NCBI GenBank assembly: GCA_019752045.1
Contig: JAIEMP010000011.1
Coordinates: forward strand, 1 to 64,000
Origin: Chitinophagaceae bacterium
GTDB lineage: Bacteria; Bacteroidota; Bacteroidia; Chitinophagales; Chitinophagaceae
Direction of reading: 5' to 3'
Length of the DNA: 64,000 bases
The notes beneath the pieces were generated by a model. It saw only the letters and a list, made by a program, of their open reading frames with translations, did not search any database and had not been told where the DNA came from. A program made the position numbers and the translations under genes. This document shows positions 45,276 through 56,100 of this stretch, piece by piece (position 1 is the first letter of the stretch; every line of letters begins with the position of its first letter).

Positions 45276-45881
45276 ATGGGAGTAATTTACATGACTGAGA
45301 TTGCTTTGCAAACAATTCATCCATATAAAAAAATTCAGGACTTACAACGTCGCATAGCTGTATATGATGATGAAGCTGCGTACAAGGAATTATTTTTTAT
45401 TCTTTTTCATTCGCTCACAAAATTTTCTACAGGGATTGTTCAAACAAAAGAAACTGCTGAAGAAATTGTATCGGATGTATTTATCAGCATCTGGAACGAT
45501 CGTACCAGACTACAGGAAATTGAAGACCTGCAGCTGTATCTGTTTATCGCTGTAAAAAACAATTCAATCAGAAAGCTGAAGCAACAAAATAAAACCCGAA
45601 CGGTTTCTATAGATGAACTGTCAGTAGAAATGGATTCGGCTTATCAGGATCCCGAAGCAAGGGTATTGTCGTCTGAGTCGCTGCATAATATTGAACAGGT
45701 GATTGAAAACCTTCCTCACCGGGCAAAACTTATTTTCAAGCTGGCGAAAGAAGATAAAATGCGCTACAAAGAAATTGCCGCCTTATTAAATATCTCAGTA
45801 AAAACAGTTGATCATCAGCTGGCCATTACGCTAAAGAAAATGGCCCTTGCACTGGGAGCCACTTTTAGACGGAAAAAATAA
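45276..45881 (+). CDS. ECF RNA polymerase sigma factor
   Basis: A 201-residue sigma-70 family factor with region 2 at about 40-105 (AYKELFFILFH, then EIVSDVFISIWNDR) and region 4 at about 140-195 (IENLPHRAKLIFKLAKEDKM then YKEIAALLNISVKTVDHQL). It belongs to the Bacteroidota ECF group that pairs with FecR and SusC proteins. ATG 45276 is used; ATG 45291 is equally good. A 57-bp gap leads to the FecR gene. It should switch on the susC-susD operon when the substrate is sensed. Confidence 0.93.
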   Translation: MGVIYMTEIALQTIHPYKKIQDLQRRIAVYDDEAAYKELFFILFHSLTKFSTGIVQTKETAEEIVSDVFISIWNDRTRLQEIEDLQLYLFIAVKNNSIRKLKQQNKTRTVSIDELSVEMDSAYQDPEARVLSSESLHNIEQVIENLPHRAKLIFKLAKEDKMRYKEIAALLNISVKTVDHQLAITLKKMALALGATFRRKK

Positions 45882-45938
45882 ATATTCAATTCTGTTAGGG
45901 GATTTTAACAGTTTTTGTCTCCATACTGATATACTTAT

Positions 45939-47057
45939 ATGAACAGAGATAAAATCTGGCACTTATTTGCACGTAAACTCAGCGGTGAAAGCAGCAGGGA
46001 TGAATTACAAGAACTCCAATCACTGGTAGAAGAAGATTCTCCGTTGAAATATGAAATGGACGCTATTACTCAACTGTGGGAGCAGCAGCATCCGCAGGAC
46101 ACTGAATACCTTGAAGCAACTTATCATCTCCACTATGAAAAAATGAAGAAACTGGGTGTGGCACCTGTTTCAGCAGACAATGAAGTTGTTTATTTTCAGG
46201 ACGATAAAAGAAGGACGATAAAAAAGAGCAGACTCATTGCAGCAGTTGTACTTGCCGGGCTTATTGTAACAGCCGCCTTTGTTTTTTTAAAACCCGGAAA
46301 GCTGCCTGCAAAAGTTGAGGCAGCTGAACAACAGGCACAAATCATCCCGAATGAAATTAAAACCAAGCGTGGATCAAATACACAGTTTAAATTACCCGAT
46401 GGCTCAACTGTTTGGCTCAATGCAGACAGTAAACTGAATTATTCAAAAATCAATGCTACGGGTGTAAGGGAAGTATATTTAACAGGAGAAGCTTTTTTTG
46501 ATGTAGTCAGAAATCCGGAGCGTCCGTTTATTATACATACCGAGTCAATTGATATTAAAGTTTTGGGAACCACATTTAACGTAAAGGCTTATCCTGATGA
46601 TAAAACCATTGAAACCAGTTTAATTCACGGTAGTGTTGAGGTAATGGTGAAAAGCAGACCCCATGAAAAATACCTGTTAAAGCCCAACCAGAAACTGGTA
46701 TTGATGAATGAGCAGTATGCAGAGAAACGGGAAAAAGATCAACGGGTAATGCCTGTAAATATTCCCATTGTATTTGTAAAACAAATCAATTACCTGCAGG
46801 GCGATACTGCAGCCAGAGAAACCTCCTGGGTACGTAACAAGCTCTCGTTCGAAGATGAACCATTTGCTGAACTGGCAAAACGTCTTGAACGATGGTACGA
46901 TGTTTCAATTGAGTTTAAGAACAAAGAAATTGAAGAAATAGAACTCAGTGGGTCTTTTGAACAGGAAACATTAACACAGGTGCTCGAAGCTGTACGGTTT
47001 ATTAATAATTATAAGTTTAAATATAAGATCGAAGGTAAACAGGTAGTCATTTTTTAA
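45939..47057 (+). CDS. FecR-family anti-sigma factor
   Basis: A 372-residue inner-membrane protein. The cytoplasmic N-terminus (1-95) would hold the sigma factor; one membrane helix spans about 97-117. The periplasmic FecR domain at about 140-240 includes FKLPDGSTVWLNADSKLNY and GEAFFDVVRNPERPF, and a C-terminal DUF4974-type domain (about 300-372, ending YKFKYKIEGKQVVIF) resembles STN folds. It relays the state of the outer-membrane SusC receptor to the sigma factor. The gene directly follows its sigma factor. Confidence 0.93.
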   Translation: MNRDKIWHLFARKLSGESSRDELQELQSLVEEDSPLKYEMDAITQLWEQQHPQDTEYLEATYHLHYEKMKKLGVAPVSADNEVVYFQDDKRRTIKKSRLIAAVVLAGLIVTAAFVFLKPGKLPAKVEAAEQQAQIIPNEIKTKRGSNTQFKLPDGSTVWLNADSKLNYSKINATGVREVYLTGEAFFDVVRNPERPFIIHTESIDIKVLGTTFNVKAYPDDKTIETSLIHGSVEVMVKSRPHEKYLLKPNQKLVLMNEQYAEKREKDQRVMPVNIPIVFVKQINYLQGDTAARETSWVRNKLSFEDEPFAELAKRLERWYDVSIEFKNKEIEEIELSGSFEQETLTQVLEAVRFINNYKFKYKIEGKQVVIF

Positions 47058-47114
47058 ATAACCAAAACAACTGATTATGACCAAACTGCTGAACACATCC
47101 TGACCATATAAAAA

Positions 47115-47138
47115 CGGGAAATGTTGGCGCATTTCCCG
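47115..47138 (+). promoter_or_regulatory. Hairpin between the anti-sigma and susC genes
   Basis: Perfect 9-bp stem CGGGAAATG (47115-47123) and CATTTCCCG (47130-47138) with a 6-base loop, 79 bases upstream of susC. No T-run follows, so a leader structure or RNA-processing site is more likely than a terminator. Confidence 0.45.
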
Positions 47139-47216
47139 CTAGTAGTAAACAAAAACCCTGGAACCGGGTAACACAAAAAAAATCGGTTTCCATTTATACT
47201 ACCAAAACATAAAAGT

Positions 47217-50200
47217 ATGAAAAAAAGCTCTTCGATTGCGAAGGCCCTTGTGGCCTTTAAAAAGCCATTATTGATTATGAAACTAACGATCTTGCTGGCT
47301 GTTTTATGTGTATTTCATGCATCGGCAGGAGTCAATGCACAAAAGATTACACTCAAAGCTGCCGATACCGAAATCTCAAAAATTTTATCAACTATTCAAA
47401 AGCAGGGCGACTTCCGCTTTCTCTTCAACAGCCGCCTGAAAGATTTGAAACAGAAAGTATCTGTAAGCTTTGATAATGTTGAACTGAAGGATGTGATGCA
47501 GCAGTTGTTTGCAGGCACCAGTCTTACTTACCTTCAGCTCGACAACAATCTGGTAGCTATCCGCTCAACTGATCCTGCTGAAGCAGACATAAAAGTGGAA
47601 GGAAAAATTACCAATGAAGCTGGTGATGGATTGGCAGGTGTATCCATTACTGTGAAAGGTTCTTCGTTGGGAACAGCAACAGATATCAATGGAAATTACA
47701 GCATCACCGTTGCTGAAAATGCAGTGTTAATCATTTCTGCCATTGGTTACGAATCGCAGGAAGTAGCCGTTAATAAACGTCAGGAAATTTCTATAAAACT
47801 GGTTCAGTCGAACCGTAAAATGGATGAAGTAGTGGTGATTGGTTACGGATCTGCAAGCCGCAGAGATTTAACCGGTTCCATTGCAAAAATCTCCGGAAAA
47901 GAAATTGCCGACAGACCCAATACCAACCCCATTGCATCGCTGCAAAGTAAAGTAGCTGGTCTTTCCATTATCAACAACGGTACTCCCGGACAGGCACCCG
48001 ATATACGCATACGAGGTACCACTACGCTGGGTCCTACACAAATTTTATATGTGGTTGATGGTATTTTAAACGATAACATTGATTACATCAACCCCAACGA
48101 TATTGAGTCCATTGAAGTGCTGAAAGATCCATCTTCACTTGCCATCTTTGGTGTACGTGGTGCAGGAGGTGTAATTGCTATTACAACCAAGAAAGCAAGA
48201 ATCGGTCAGTACAACATCAGTTACAATACTTCATTTGGATTTAAAAAACTGGTAGATAAAATTCAGTGGGCAAATGCCGATGAATTTAAAACCCTGTTTG
48301 AAGAAGAAAAAGTAAACATTGGTGTCACAGCTCCTTTTGATTATTCAAAGTGGAATGCCAATACCGATTGGGTAGATGCAGTAACAAGAACAGGCCGTTT
48401 CAATACGCACAATCTTACATTATCAGGTGCCAGCGAAAGAAATAAATTTTCGATGTCAATGGGATATACATCTGATGAAGGTTTGATCAGGCACGAACGA
48501 TTGGAGAGAATTTTATTTGCTATTAATGATGAATTAAAAATCGGCAAAGCCATTAAAGTAGGATTTAACTTAAATGCCGTACGTCAAAACAATCCATACA
48601 ATGCAACCAATGTATTGAATGATGCACGTAAAGTAATTCCGATTGTACCATCGGGCACCATTCCGGTAAAAGCAAGAAATCCTTATGGTGCAGATAGTAC
48701 CGTTCAAAATTTATACTATGCCTTGCCCGATATACAAATTGCCGGTGTTGTAAATCCATTAATTCAGTTAGAAAATGAGTGGAACAAAACCATCAGCATT
48801 GAATACAGAACAGTGGCAAGTGTTTATGCAGAAATCAGTTTCCTCCGTGATTTTAGTTTTCGTGCAGCCTTTTATGGAGATGCAAGTAATGTAAACAGAC
48901 GGCAGTACGTTCCATTGTATAATGCATGGGATCAGGGAACCAATCTTCCATTCCTGTACAGCAACCGTACATCAATCAGCGAAAACGATGATACCTATCG
49001 CAAAGCACAAACAGATTTTCTATTGAATTATAAAAAGAAAATCGGCGAGCATAACATCACAGCTTTAGGAGGTTTTACCACTTATTATACAGGAACATTT
49101 CAAAGAAGTGCATCTGCTGCACAGGGAAGTATTCCCATTCCTGATAAGAAAGAACTCTGGTATATCACCAACGGTTTTTCCGATCCTTCTACTGCTATCG
49201 CCAGATCCAGTCAACGTGAAAACGCATTGGTATCTGGTTTGTTCCGTGGTTTATATAATTACGGTGGTAAATATTTTCTCAATGCATCTTACCGTCAGGA
49301 TTATTCTTCACAGTTCAGAGGAAAAAATCAACGTCAGGATTTCTGGGCCGTAGGTGCTGCATGGGAAGTAACCAGAGAAGATTTTATGCAGAACCAAACC
49401 ATCGTCAACTTTCTTAAACTTAAAGGTTCTGTAGGCAAACTCGGTAACCAGAATGCATTGGGTTTTGCATACCCTGCTTATCCGGGCCTGCGCCAGAATG
49501 TTGTTGCGGTGTTTGGAAGTACAGGCGGTACGTTTAATATCTTCCCCGCTTTTACACCCGATTACATTGCATCACCCGACTTACGTTGGGAAACTACACT
49601 GGGTAAAGATTTTGGTTTAGAAGCAGAATTTTTAAACAGACGTTTGCATATTGAAGCAAACTATTACGATAAAGTAACCAGTGACATTCTTTCTTACATT
49701 CAACCTGTATCAGGTACATTGGCGCAATTGAGAAATGCAGGTAAAGTACAGAATTCAGGATTTGAATTTTCAGCATCCTGGAACCAGGTTGTAAATAATG
49801 ATCTGTCTGTTTCTGTAAGTGGTAATCTTACAACCTTCAAAAACAAGGTGCTTGAACTGGTAACAGAAGACTATGCTATTTTCAGCGGACGTAACAGAAA
49901 CATTGTTGGTTTGCCCATTGCACATTTCTACGGGTATGTAGTGGAAGGTGTTTATCAGAGCTATGCAGAAAAACTGGCATCACCTGTAAACACTGAATTT
50001 GCATACGGTCCCGGTGATCTTAAATACAAAGATGTAAATGGTGATGGTGTGATTAATACAGAAGACAGAACCATGATTGGTAATCCTACACCGGACTTTG
50101 CTTATGGCGGAGCTTTAGAAGCAAGATACAAACAGTTTAATCTGAGTGTTGAGTTTGGTGGTGTATATGGTAATGAAGTTTATCGTGAATGGGGTGGAAC

Positions 50201-50576
50201 AGAATCTCCTTTTCAACGGGTAAACTATCCAAAGTTTAAAACAAACAGATGGCGTGGTGAGGGTACTTCTAACTGGGATCCCATTCTTGGTCAGGATCAT
50301 CGTATCAACTACGAATCATCTACCTACGGTATTGAAGATGGAAGTTATTTCCGTATCAGAAACGTAAACCTCGGTTACAACGTATCTCAAAAAGTGGCAT
50401 CGAAAATTAAAGCTAAAAGTTTACGTGTGTTTATGAACATTCAAAACCTCAAAACGTTTAAGAATAATCTGGGTTATACACCTGAGTTTGGCGGAGATGC
50501 ATTTTCGTTTGGTGTAGACAGAGCCGGTGGTGCAATACCCATGACTACAACGTTTGGTTTAAATGTTACTTTTTAA
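47217..50576 (+). CDS. SusC/RagA-family TonB-dependent transducer
   Basis: A 1119-residue outer-membrane importer. A long signal peptide ends near VNAQ (residue 42). An STN domain (about 45-120) for signalling to FecR is followed by a carboxypeptidase-like sandwich (about 125-195), the TonB box region VVVIGYG, the plug (about 215-330; IRIRGTTTLGPTQILYVVDG) and the barrel to the terminal aromatic residue. It takes up oligosaccharides captured by SusD, powered by TonB. The STN domain predicts that substrate binding controls the sigma/anti-sigma pair upstream. Confidence 0.95.
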   Translation: MKKSSSIAKALVAFKKPLLIMKLTILLAVLCVFHASAGVNAQKITLKAADTEISKILSTIQKQGDFRFLFNSRLKDLKQKVSVSFDNVELKDVMQQLFAGTSLTYLQLDNNLVAIRSTDPAEADIKVEGKITNEAGDGLAGVSITVKGSSLGTATDINGNYSITVAENAVLIISAIGYESQEVAVNKRQEISIKLVQSNRKMDEVVVIGYGSASRRDLTGSIAKISGKEIADRPNTNPIASLQSKVAGLSIINNGTPGQAPDIRIRGTTTLGPTQILYVVDGILNDNIDYINPNDIESIEVLKDPSSLAIFGVRGAGGVIAITTKKARIGQYNISYNTSFGFKKLVDKIQWANADEFKTLFEEEKVNIGVTAPFDYSKWNANTDWVDAVTRTGRFNTHNLTLSGASERNKFSMSMGYTSDEGLIRHERLERILFAINDELKIGKAIKVGFNLNAVRQNNPYNATNVLNDARKVIPIVPSGTIPVKARNPYGADSTVQNLYYALPDIQIAGVVNPLIQLENEWNKTISIEYRTVASVYAEISFLRDFSFRAAFYGDASNVNRRQYVPLYNAWDQGTNLPFLYSNRTSISENDDTYRKAQTDFLLNYKKKIGEHNITALGGFTTYYTGTFQRSASAAQGSIPIPDKKELWYITNGFSDPSTAIARSSQRENALVSGLFRGLYNYGGKYFLNASYRQDYSSQFRGKNQRQDFWAVGAAWEVTREDFMQNQTIVNFLKLKGSVGKLGNQNALGFAYPAYPGLRQNVVAVFGSTGGTFNIFPAFTPDYIASPDLRWETTLGKDFGLEAEFLNRRLHIEANYYDKVTSDILSYIQPVSGTLAQLRNAGKVQNSGFEFSASWNQVVNNDLSVSVSGNLTTFKNKVLELVTEDYAIFSGRNRNIVGLPIAHFYGYVVEGVYQSYAEKLASPVNTEFAYGPGDLKYKDVNGDGVINTEDRTMIGNPTPDFAYGGALEARYKQFNLSVEFGGVYGNEVYREWGGTESPFQRVNYPKFKTNRWRGEGTSNWDPILGQDHRINYESSTYGIEDGSYFRIRNVNLGYNVSQKVASKIKAKSLRVFMNIQNLKTFKNNLGYTPEFGGDAFSFGVDRAGGAIPMTTTFGLNVTF

Positions 50577-50595
50577 ATTGTAAAAACAATTGGAT

Positions 50596-52104
50596 ATGAA
50601 AAATAATAAAATGGTTTTTTTGAGCTTATTACTGCTGCTGCCGGCTGTTATGATGATCAGCGGTTGTAAAAAGTTTTTAGACCGCCGCCCGCTGTCATCT
50701 ATTGAAGATGATCTGTCGGCCGGTAACCTTGAAGGACAAATTTTTGGTTTGTACAATGCCGTAAAAAACTATGATGATGGAAATGGTTTTGGCGGTATTG
50801 CCTGGCTTGCCATGCACGACTTCCGTTCAGATGATTCAGAAAAAGGAAGTGATCTGGCTGATGGTGCAGAGTGGGTGGGTATTTACGACAACTTCAACTA
50901 CAGTAAAGATTTCTGGGGACAGAATCTGTATTGGGATACACATTACAGTTTAATTTTTAAAGCCAATCAGGCATTACAGGTTGCAGATTCTTTATCGCTC
51001 AACGATCCATCATCTCAAATTTACAGAGCCGAGGCCCGTTTTTTCAGAGCACATGCTTACTTTGAACTGGTAAGAACTTTCGGACAGGTGCCGTTAATTA
51101 AATTCAGAATTTATAACAATGCCCAGGCCAATGTTCCCAAATCAAATGAAGCAGCTATTTATGCAGCCATTGATGAAGACCTGCAGTTTGCTGCAGCCAA
51201 TTTGCCTGCAGAGTGGGAGGCAAAGTTTAAAGGCCGTGTAACAAGTGGTGCTGCAAAAGCATTACTGGCAAGAGCTTATATCTTCCGTCAAAACTGGAGT
51301 GCAACATTGGGGCTTTGTCAACAGGTAATGGCTTCAGGTAAATATGAATTAATGTCATCTTACTGGAAAGTGTTTAAAGATGAAGGTGAAAACAGCAGTG
51401 AATCTATTTTTGAATATCAAAATGAAAGTGGTCCAAACAAAACTCAGGACTATGGTTCATGGTATGGCACCTGTCAGGGTGTGCGTGGTTCTTCTTCTAC
51501 CGATTGGAATTTAGGTTGGGGTTGGAACGTGCCAACACAAAACCTGGTTGATGCTTACGAAACAGGTGATCTGAGAAGAAATGCAACAATTCTATATACC
51601 GGTCAGTCCGATGATCCGTCGAATGGAGGTTATGGACGAACATTACCTGCATTAGCACCTGCAAGTAATCTTGTTCGTAAGTTCTGGAATAAGAAAGTAT
51701 ATGTTGATCCAGCCAAACGTATTTCAACCGGTTGGATTGATGGAGCATATTGGGTTAATCAACGCATCATCCGTTATTCAGATGTATTGCTGATGGCAGC
51801 AGAAGCAGCCAACGAGCTGGGGCAGGGGGCAACCGCTGTAAACTGGGTAAATGATGTGCGTAACAGGGCTGGTCTTGGCGATATCACATTTGTCAATCAG
51901 GTTCAACTAAGGGCAGCTATTAAACAGGAACGAAGAGTAGAGTTTGCAATGGAAGGTTCCCGCTTTTTTGATTTGGTTCGATGGGGCGATGCGTCTTCTG
52001 TACTTGCACCATTGGGTTATCAAAACAGAAACCGGTATTATCCATTGCCGCAGGGTGTGGTTGACAGGTCGGGAGGAGTATTGGTACAAAATCCGGAATA
52101 CTAA
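50596..52104 (+). CDS. SusD/RagB-family glycan-binding lipoprotein
   Basis: A 502-residue lipoprotein started at ATG 50596 (a TTG two codons earlier is rejected). The lipobox Cys is residue 24 (MMISGCKK). Helical SusD domains follow: ARFFRAHAYFELVRTFGQVP (near residue 150) is the classic TPR-type motif, and the C-terminal part contains INQ/NDVRNRAGL and IKQERRVEFAMEGSRFFDLV. It sits on the cell surface over SusC as a lid and binds oligosaccharides. Twenty bases separate it from susC, so the two are co-transcribed. Confidence 0.95.
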   Translation: MKNNKMVFLSLLLLLPAVMMISGCKKFLDRRPLSSIEDDLSAGNLEGQIFGLYNAVKNYDDGNGFGGIAWLAMHDFRSDDSEKGSDLADGAEWVGIYDNFNYSKDFWGQNLYWDTHYSLIFKANQALQVADSLSLNDPSSQIYRAEARFFRAHAYFELVRTFGQVPLIKFRIYNNAQANVPKSNEAAIYAAIDEDLQFAAANLPAEWEAKFKGRVTSGAAKALLARAYIFRQNWSATLGLCQQVMASGKYELMSSYWKVFKDEGENSSESIFEYQNESGPNKTQDYGSWYGTCQGVRGSSSTDWNLGWGWNVPTQNLVDAYETGDLRRNATILYTGQSDDPSNGGYGRTLPALAPASNLVRKFWNKKVYVDPAKRISTGWIDGAYWVNQRIIRYSDVLLMAAEAANELGQGATAVNWVNDVRNRAGLGDITFVNQVQLRAAIKQERRVEFAMEGSRFFDLVRWGDASSVLAPLGYQNRNRYYPLPQGVVDRSGGVLVQNPEY

Positions 52105-52170
52105 CGGTCATGCAGCTGCGCTGAAATGTGCGGCGAACAAAAAGTCATTTTACATTTAAAAACTTTTCTA

Positions 52171-53058
52171 ATGAAAAATAAACTTCAACTGGTGTTCATC
52201 TTTGCTTCACTGCTGCTTATTGTAGCAGGTTGCCAAAAGCTGAAACGTCCGGCATTGGGCGATTATCCAAAAGATGCCAACCCACCGGGTGGGCCTTTAA
52301 AGTTTTATGTTGCATTTGATGGCAGCACTGCGGATCCATTAATGAATGCTGTTGACAGCATTAGAGCTACATTTCCAGGTTCAAATGCATTTACAACAGT
52401 GAATGGTATTTCTGGTAAGGCTGTTCAAGGCTCTGCAACAAATACCAAAGCAATAAAATACAGCGCTCCGAATGATTTTTCCCGATCAACCAGTTTCACA
52501 ATTTCATTCTGGATGAAAAATTCTGTTGGACAGGACGGTGCACAATTTGCGTTTTCGATGCCAAGTACAGTAAGGAAAGATTCCTGGACTACAAACACTC
52601 AAACTTTCATGTTGATTGAAGATAAAGGTCAAAGTACAGCCGATTCTGCTGCAGTAAAATTTGCAGTGAAAGATAATTGGTTTGAGTTTGTAAATGACAG
52701 AAGGGTTAAAGGTCTGCTTGATAATAATTGGCATCATATAGCGATTACCTATAACGAAACAACTTCAAAAGTCAGTTTCTACAAAGATGGTCAGACTATG
52801 GTTAGCGGTCTTCCATCTTCCTTTTATGATCTTAAAAAAGGAAGCAATCCATACGGACCTATGGATTTTTCAAGTGTAACAGGATTTGCAATAGGTGGAT
52901 GGAGTCAGCATATTGGTTTGCCTGGACCTGGAGATAATCCTGGAGCAAATGGTGAATCTTGGGCGAAAGCTTTTGCAGGAGCTATTGATCAATTTCGTCT
53001 CTATAATAAAGCGTTATCTGCTTCAGAAGTGCAGGCTTTATTCAACAGCAAGTTATAG
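52171..53058 (+). CDS. LamG-domain surface lipoprotein
   Basis: A 295-residue lipoprotein started at ATG 52171. The signal peptide ends with the lipobox LLLIVAGC. After a short polar linker the rest (about 45-295) is a concanavalin-A-like LamG domain: SFTISFWMKNS and NNWHHIAITYNETTSKVSFY are its hallmark strands, and AGAIDQFRLYNKALSASEV the final block. It occupies the SusE/F-like position directly after SusD, so it is probably a surface glycan-binding protein of the locus. A terminator follows, splitting the locus. Confidence 0.9.
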   Translation: MKNKLQLVFIFASLLLIVAGCQKLKRPALGDYPKDANPPGGPLKFYVAFDGSTADPLMNAVDSIRATFPGSNAFTTVNGISGKAVQGSATNTKAIKYSAPNDFSRSTSFTISFWMKNSVGQDGAQFAFSMPSTVRKDSWTTNTQTFMLIEDKGQSTADSAAVKFAVKDNWFEFVNDRRVKGLLDNNWHHIAITYNETTSKVSFYKDGQTMVSGLPSSFYDLKKGSNPYGPMDFSSVTGFAIGGWSQHIGLPGPGDNPGANGESWAKAFAGAIDQFRLYNKALSASEVQALFNSKL

Positions 53059-53100
53059 TCGGAGTCCTATCATAAGAATCAGTAGTTATGGTTTCAAATA

Positions 53101-53133
53101 AGGGGCTGAACAAATCTTGTTTCAGCCCTTTTT
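53101..53133 (+). terminator. Terminator after the LamG lipoprotein gene
   Basis: The GGGCTGAA (53103-53110) and TTCAGCCC (53121-53128) stem, extended by CAA/TTG with one bulge, is followed by five T residues. It ends the SusC-SusD-LamG unit. Confidence 0.8.
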
Positions 53134-53161
53134 AATTCACACGAAACAGTTCCATTGCCAT

Positions 53162-56100
53162 ATGCCGTTTAATTGCAGATCAAAAAATGCATCGCTTTCT
53201 GTTGTTGCTTTCGCAGTGCTGCTTACAGCAAGCTTAACTTCCTGTAAAGAAAACAATCAGGTATTCACCTCACTTTCTTCATCATCAACTAACATCAATT
53301 TTACCAACAAGCTGGAAAAGCATAAGCTCTTCAGCATATTGTATTATCTCTATTATTACAATGGCGGTGGTGTGGCAACCGGTGATATCAATAACGATGG
53401 ATTGGTTGATATTTATTTTACAGCCAACAACAGAGGCGGCAACAAATTATATCTCAACAAAGGAAATTTTGAGTTTGAAGATATTACCGATGAAGCAGGT
53501 GTTGCAGGGAAATCAGATTGGTGTACCGGTGTAACAATGGCCGATGTAAACGGCGATGGAAAACTGGATATTTATGTTTCAACTGTAAGTCAGAAATACG
53601 ATCTGCAAGGCCACAATGAATTATACATTAATAACGGGAACTTAAGTTTTACAGAAAGCGCTGAGAAATTTGGACTCAACACATCCTGCTTCACTACACA
53701 ATCTGCTTTTTTTGATTATGATCGTGATGGTGATCTTGATTGTTATATCCTCAACCAGTCGCATCATCCGCATGCAAACATTGTAGATACAAGTAACAGA
53801 CATAAGTACGATCCGTTATCGGGCGACCGTCTTTACCGTAATGATGTTAGCACAACAGGAAAGTTTACAGATGTTTCAAAAGAAGCTGGTATATATCAAA
53901 GCAATCTGGGTTATGGCTTGGGTATAGCCGTTGCAGATGTAAATAACGACGGATGGGATGATGTGTACATTGGCAACGACTTTCACGAAAACGATTACTA
54001 TTATGTAAACAACCGCAACGGAACATTTACAGAAAGCAGTGCCAGGCACTTTAAACATTACAGCCGTTTCAGTATGGGGAATGATATTGCAGATTATAAT
54101 AACGACGGACAGCTGGATGTTGTAACAGTTGATATGTTACCGCCCGATGAAAAAACATTAAAGACTTATGGCAGTGATGAAAATGCTGACATCTATAAAG
54201 TAAAACTTGAAATACAAGGTTACCAGAAACAATATTCTAAAAACTGTCTGCAACGAAATAACGGCAATGGTGTAAGCTTTAGTGAAACGGCTTTACAAAG
54301 CGGAGTGTTTGCGACGGACTGGAGCTGGTGCCCCTTGTTTGCAGATTTTGATAACGATGGTAATAAGGATTTATTTATTTCAAGCGGCATTGTAAAACGG
54401 CCGGTTGATCTGGATTATATCCGCTTTGTATCTGACATGGAGATCAAAAAAAATATTCATCGTACAGATAAGTATGATGATGAAACCATTGAAGCCATGC
54501 CGGATGGAAGTTCACATCCCTATTTTTTTAAAGGAAGTGGTGGCATGGGTTTTAAAGAAGTGAGCAACGAATGGGGCACAGGAAAAATGAAAGGCTATTA
54601 CAGCGGCGCTGCTTATGCCGATCTGAATAATGACGGAAAGCTTGATATGGTAGTGAGTTGTATTGATGCAAAGGCGCTGGTATTAAAAAACAATTCACCC
54701 GACAAACATTTTGTTGCCGTTTCGTTTAAAGGAAATGCACCCAACAGTTTTGGTATGGGAGCCAAAGCCTATGTATTCAGTAACGGTAAAATGCAATACC
54801 AGCAGTTGATGGCTACACGGGGTTTTGAATCATCCTCCGATCTTACATTGCATTTTGGCTTAGATACCATTGATCGTATAGACAGTATGCTGGTGGTGTG
54901 GCCCAATCAGCAGTTTCAGGTGTTACGAACTGTTACAGCAGACAAAAAAATAACCATACAGCAAACAGATGCATCCGGCAGCTTTGTATACGAAAACTTT
55001 TTTCCTCAACCACAACCACTGTATCAAAACATTACTTCACAGGTAAACAATACCTGGAAACACATCGAGAACGATTTTTTAGATTATAACCGGCAATACA
55101 ATATTCCGCACCTGCTTTCTAACAGAGGAACAAAAATGGCGGTTGCAGATGTAAATAAAGACGGGCTCGATGATTTTTTTGTTTGCGGTGCTGCCGGTAT
55201 ACCGGGTAAATTATTTATACAAACAGGCAACGGAAAATTTAATGAGCAAAGTTTAATCATCACCGATAAAATATTATTTACCGAAGAAGTGGATGCTGTT
55301 TTTTTTGATGCCAATAATGATGGTCATCAGGATTTGTATGTTGTAAGCGGAGGTAATGAATATCTCGATGGAAATCCTGCCTTAAGAGATAACCTCTACA
55401 TCAATGATGGAAAAGGAAAATTTACACAAGATAAAAATGCGTTGCCGCAATTGGCTGTAAACAAATCCTGTGTTGCTATTGCAGATATTGATCATGATGG
55501 AGATGCTGATGTATTTGTTGGTGGACTCAGCAATGCAAAACAGTACGGTCAGCCGCAAACATCTTATCTGCTGCTCAATAACGGCAAAGGAATTTTCAGC
55601 AAGGCCGATAGCAGCATTGCACGTTTAACAGGTCTTGGAATGGTTACTGCAGCTGCGTTTACAGATGTAAACAAAGATGGCTGGCACGATCTGGTTGTAA
55701 CAGGAGAGTGGATGCCTGTAAAAATATTCATCAATAAAAAAGGAACATTTACATCAACGGATCTTCCGCAATCTACAGGTTTATGGCAAACAGTTTCGGC
55801 ACAGGATGTAAATGCAGATGGATTTATTGATTTGCTTGCAGGTAACTGGGGACATAACACAAAACTCTATGCAGGTAAAAACGGTCCGGTTAAATTATAC
55901 GTGAAGGATTTTGACAACAATGGAAGCGTAGAACAGTTCATGTGTTACACAGTAAACGGAAAAGAGTACACCTTTTTAGCAAAGGATGAATTGGAACGAT
56001 CATTGCCGGTATTGAAAAAGGCTTATGTTACTTACAGTGAAGTGGCTGGAGAAACAGTGCAGTACATGCTGTATGATTTGTTTAAAGATTATCTGGAACT

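Noticed and set aside
53117-53161. Upstream extension of the CRTAC1-type gene
   Set aside because: These codons lie in the terminator hairpin of the preceding gene, and the signal peptide starts properly at 53162.
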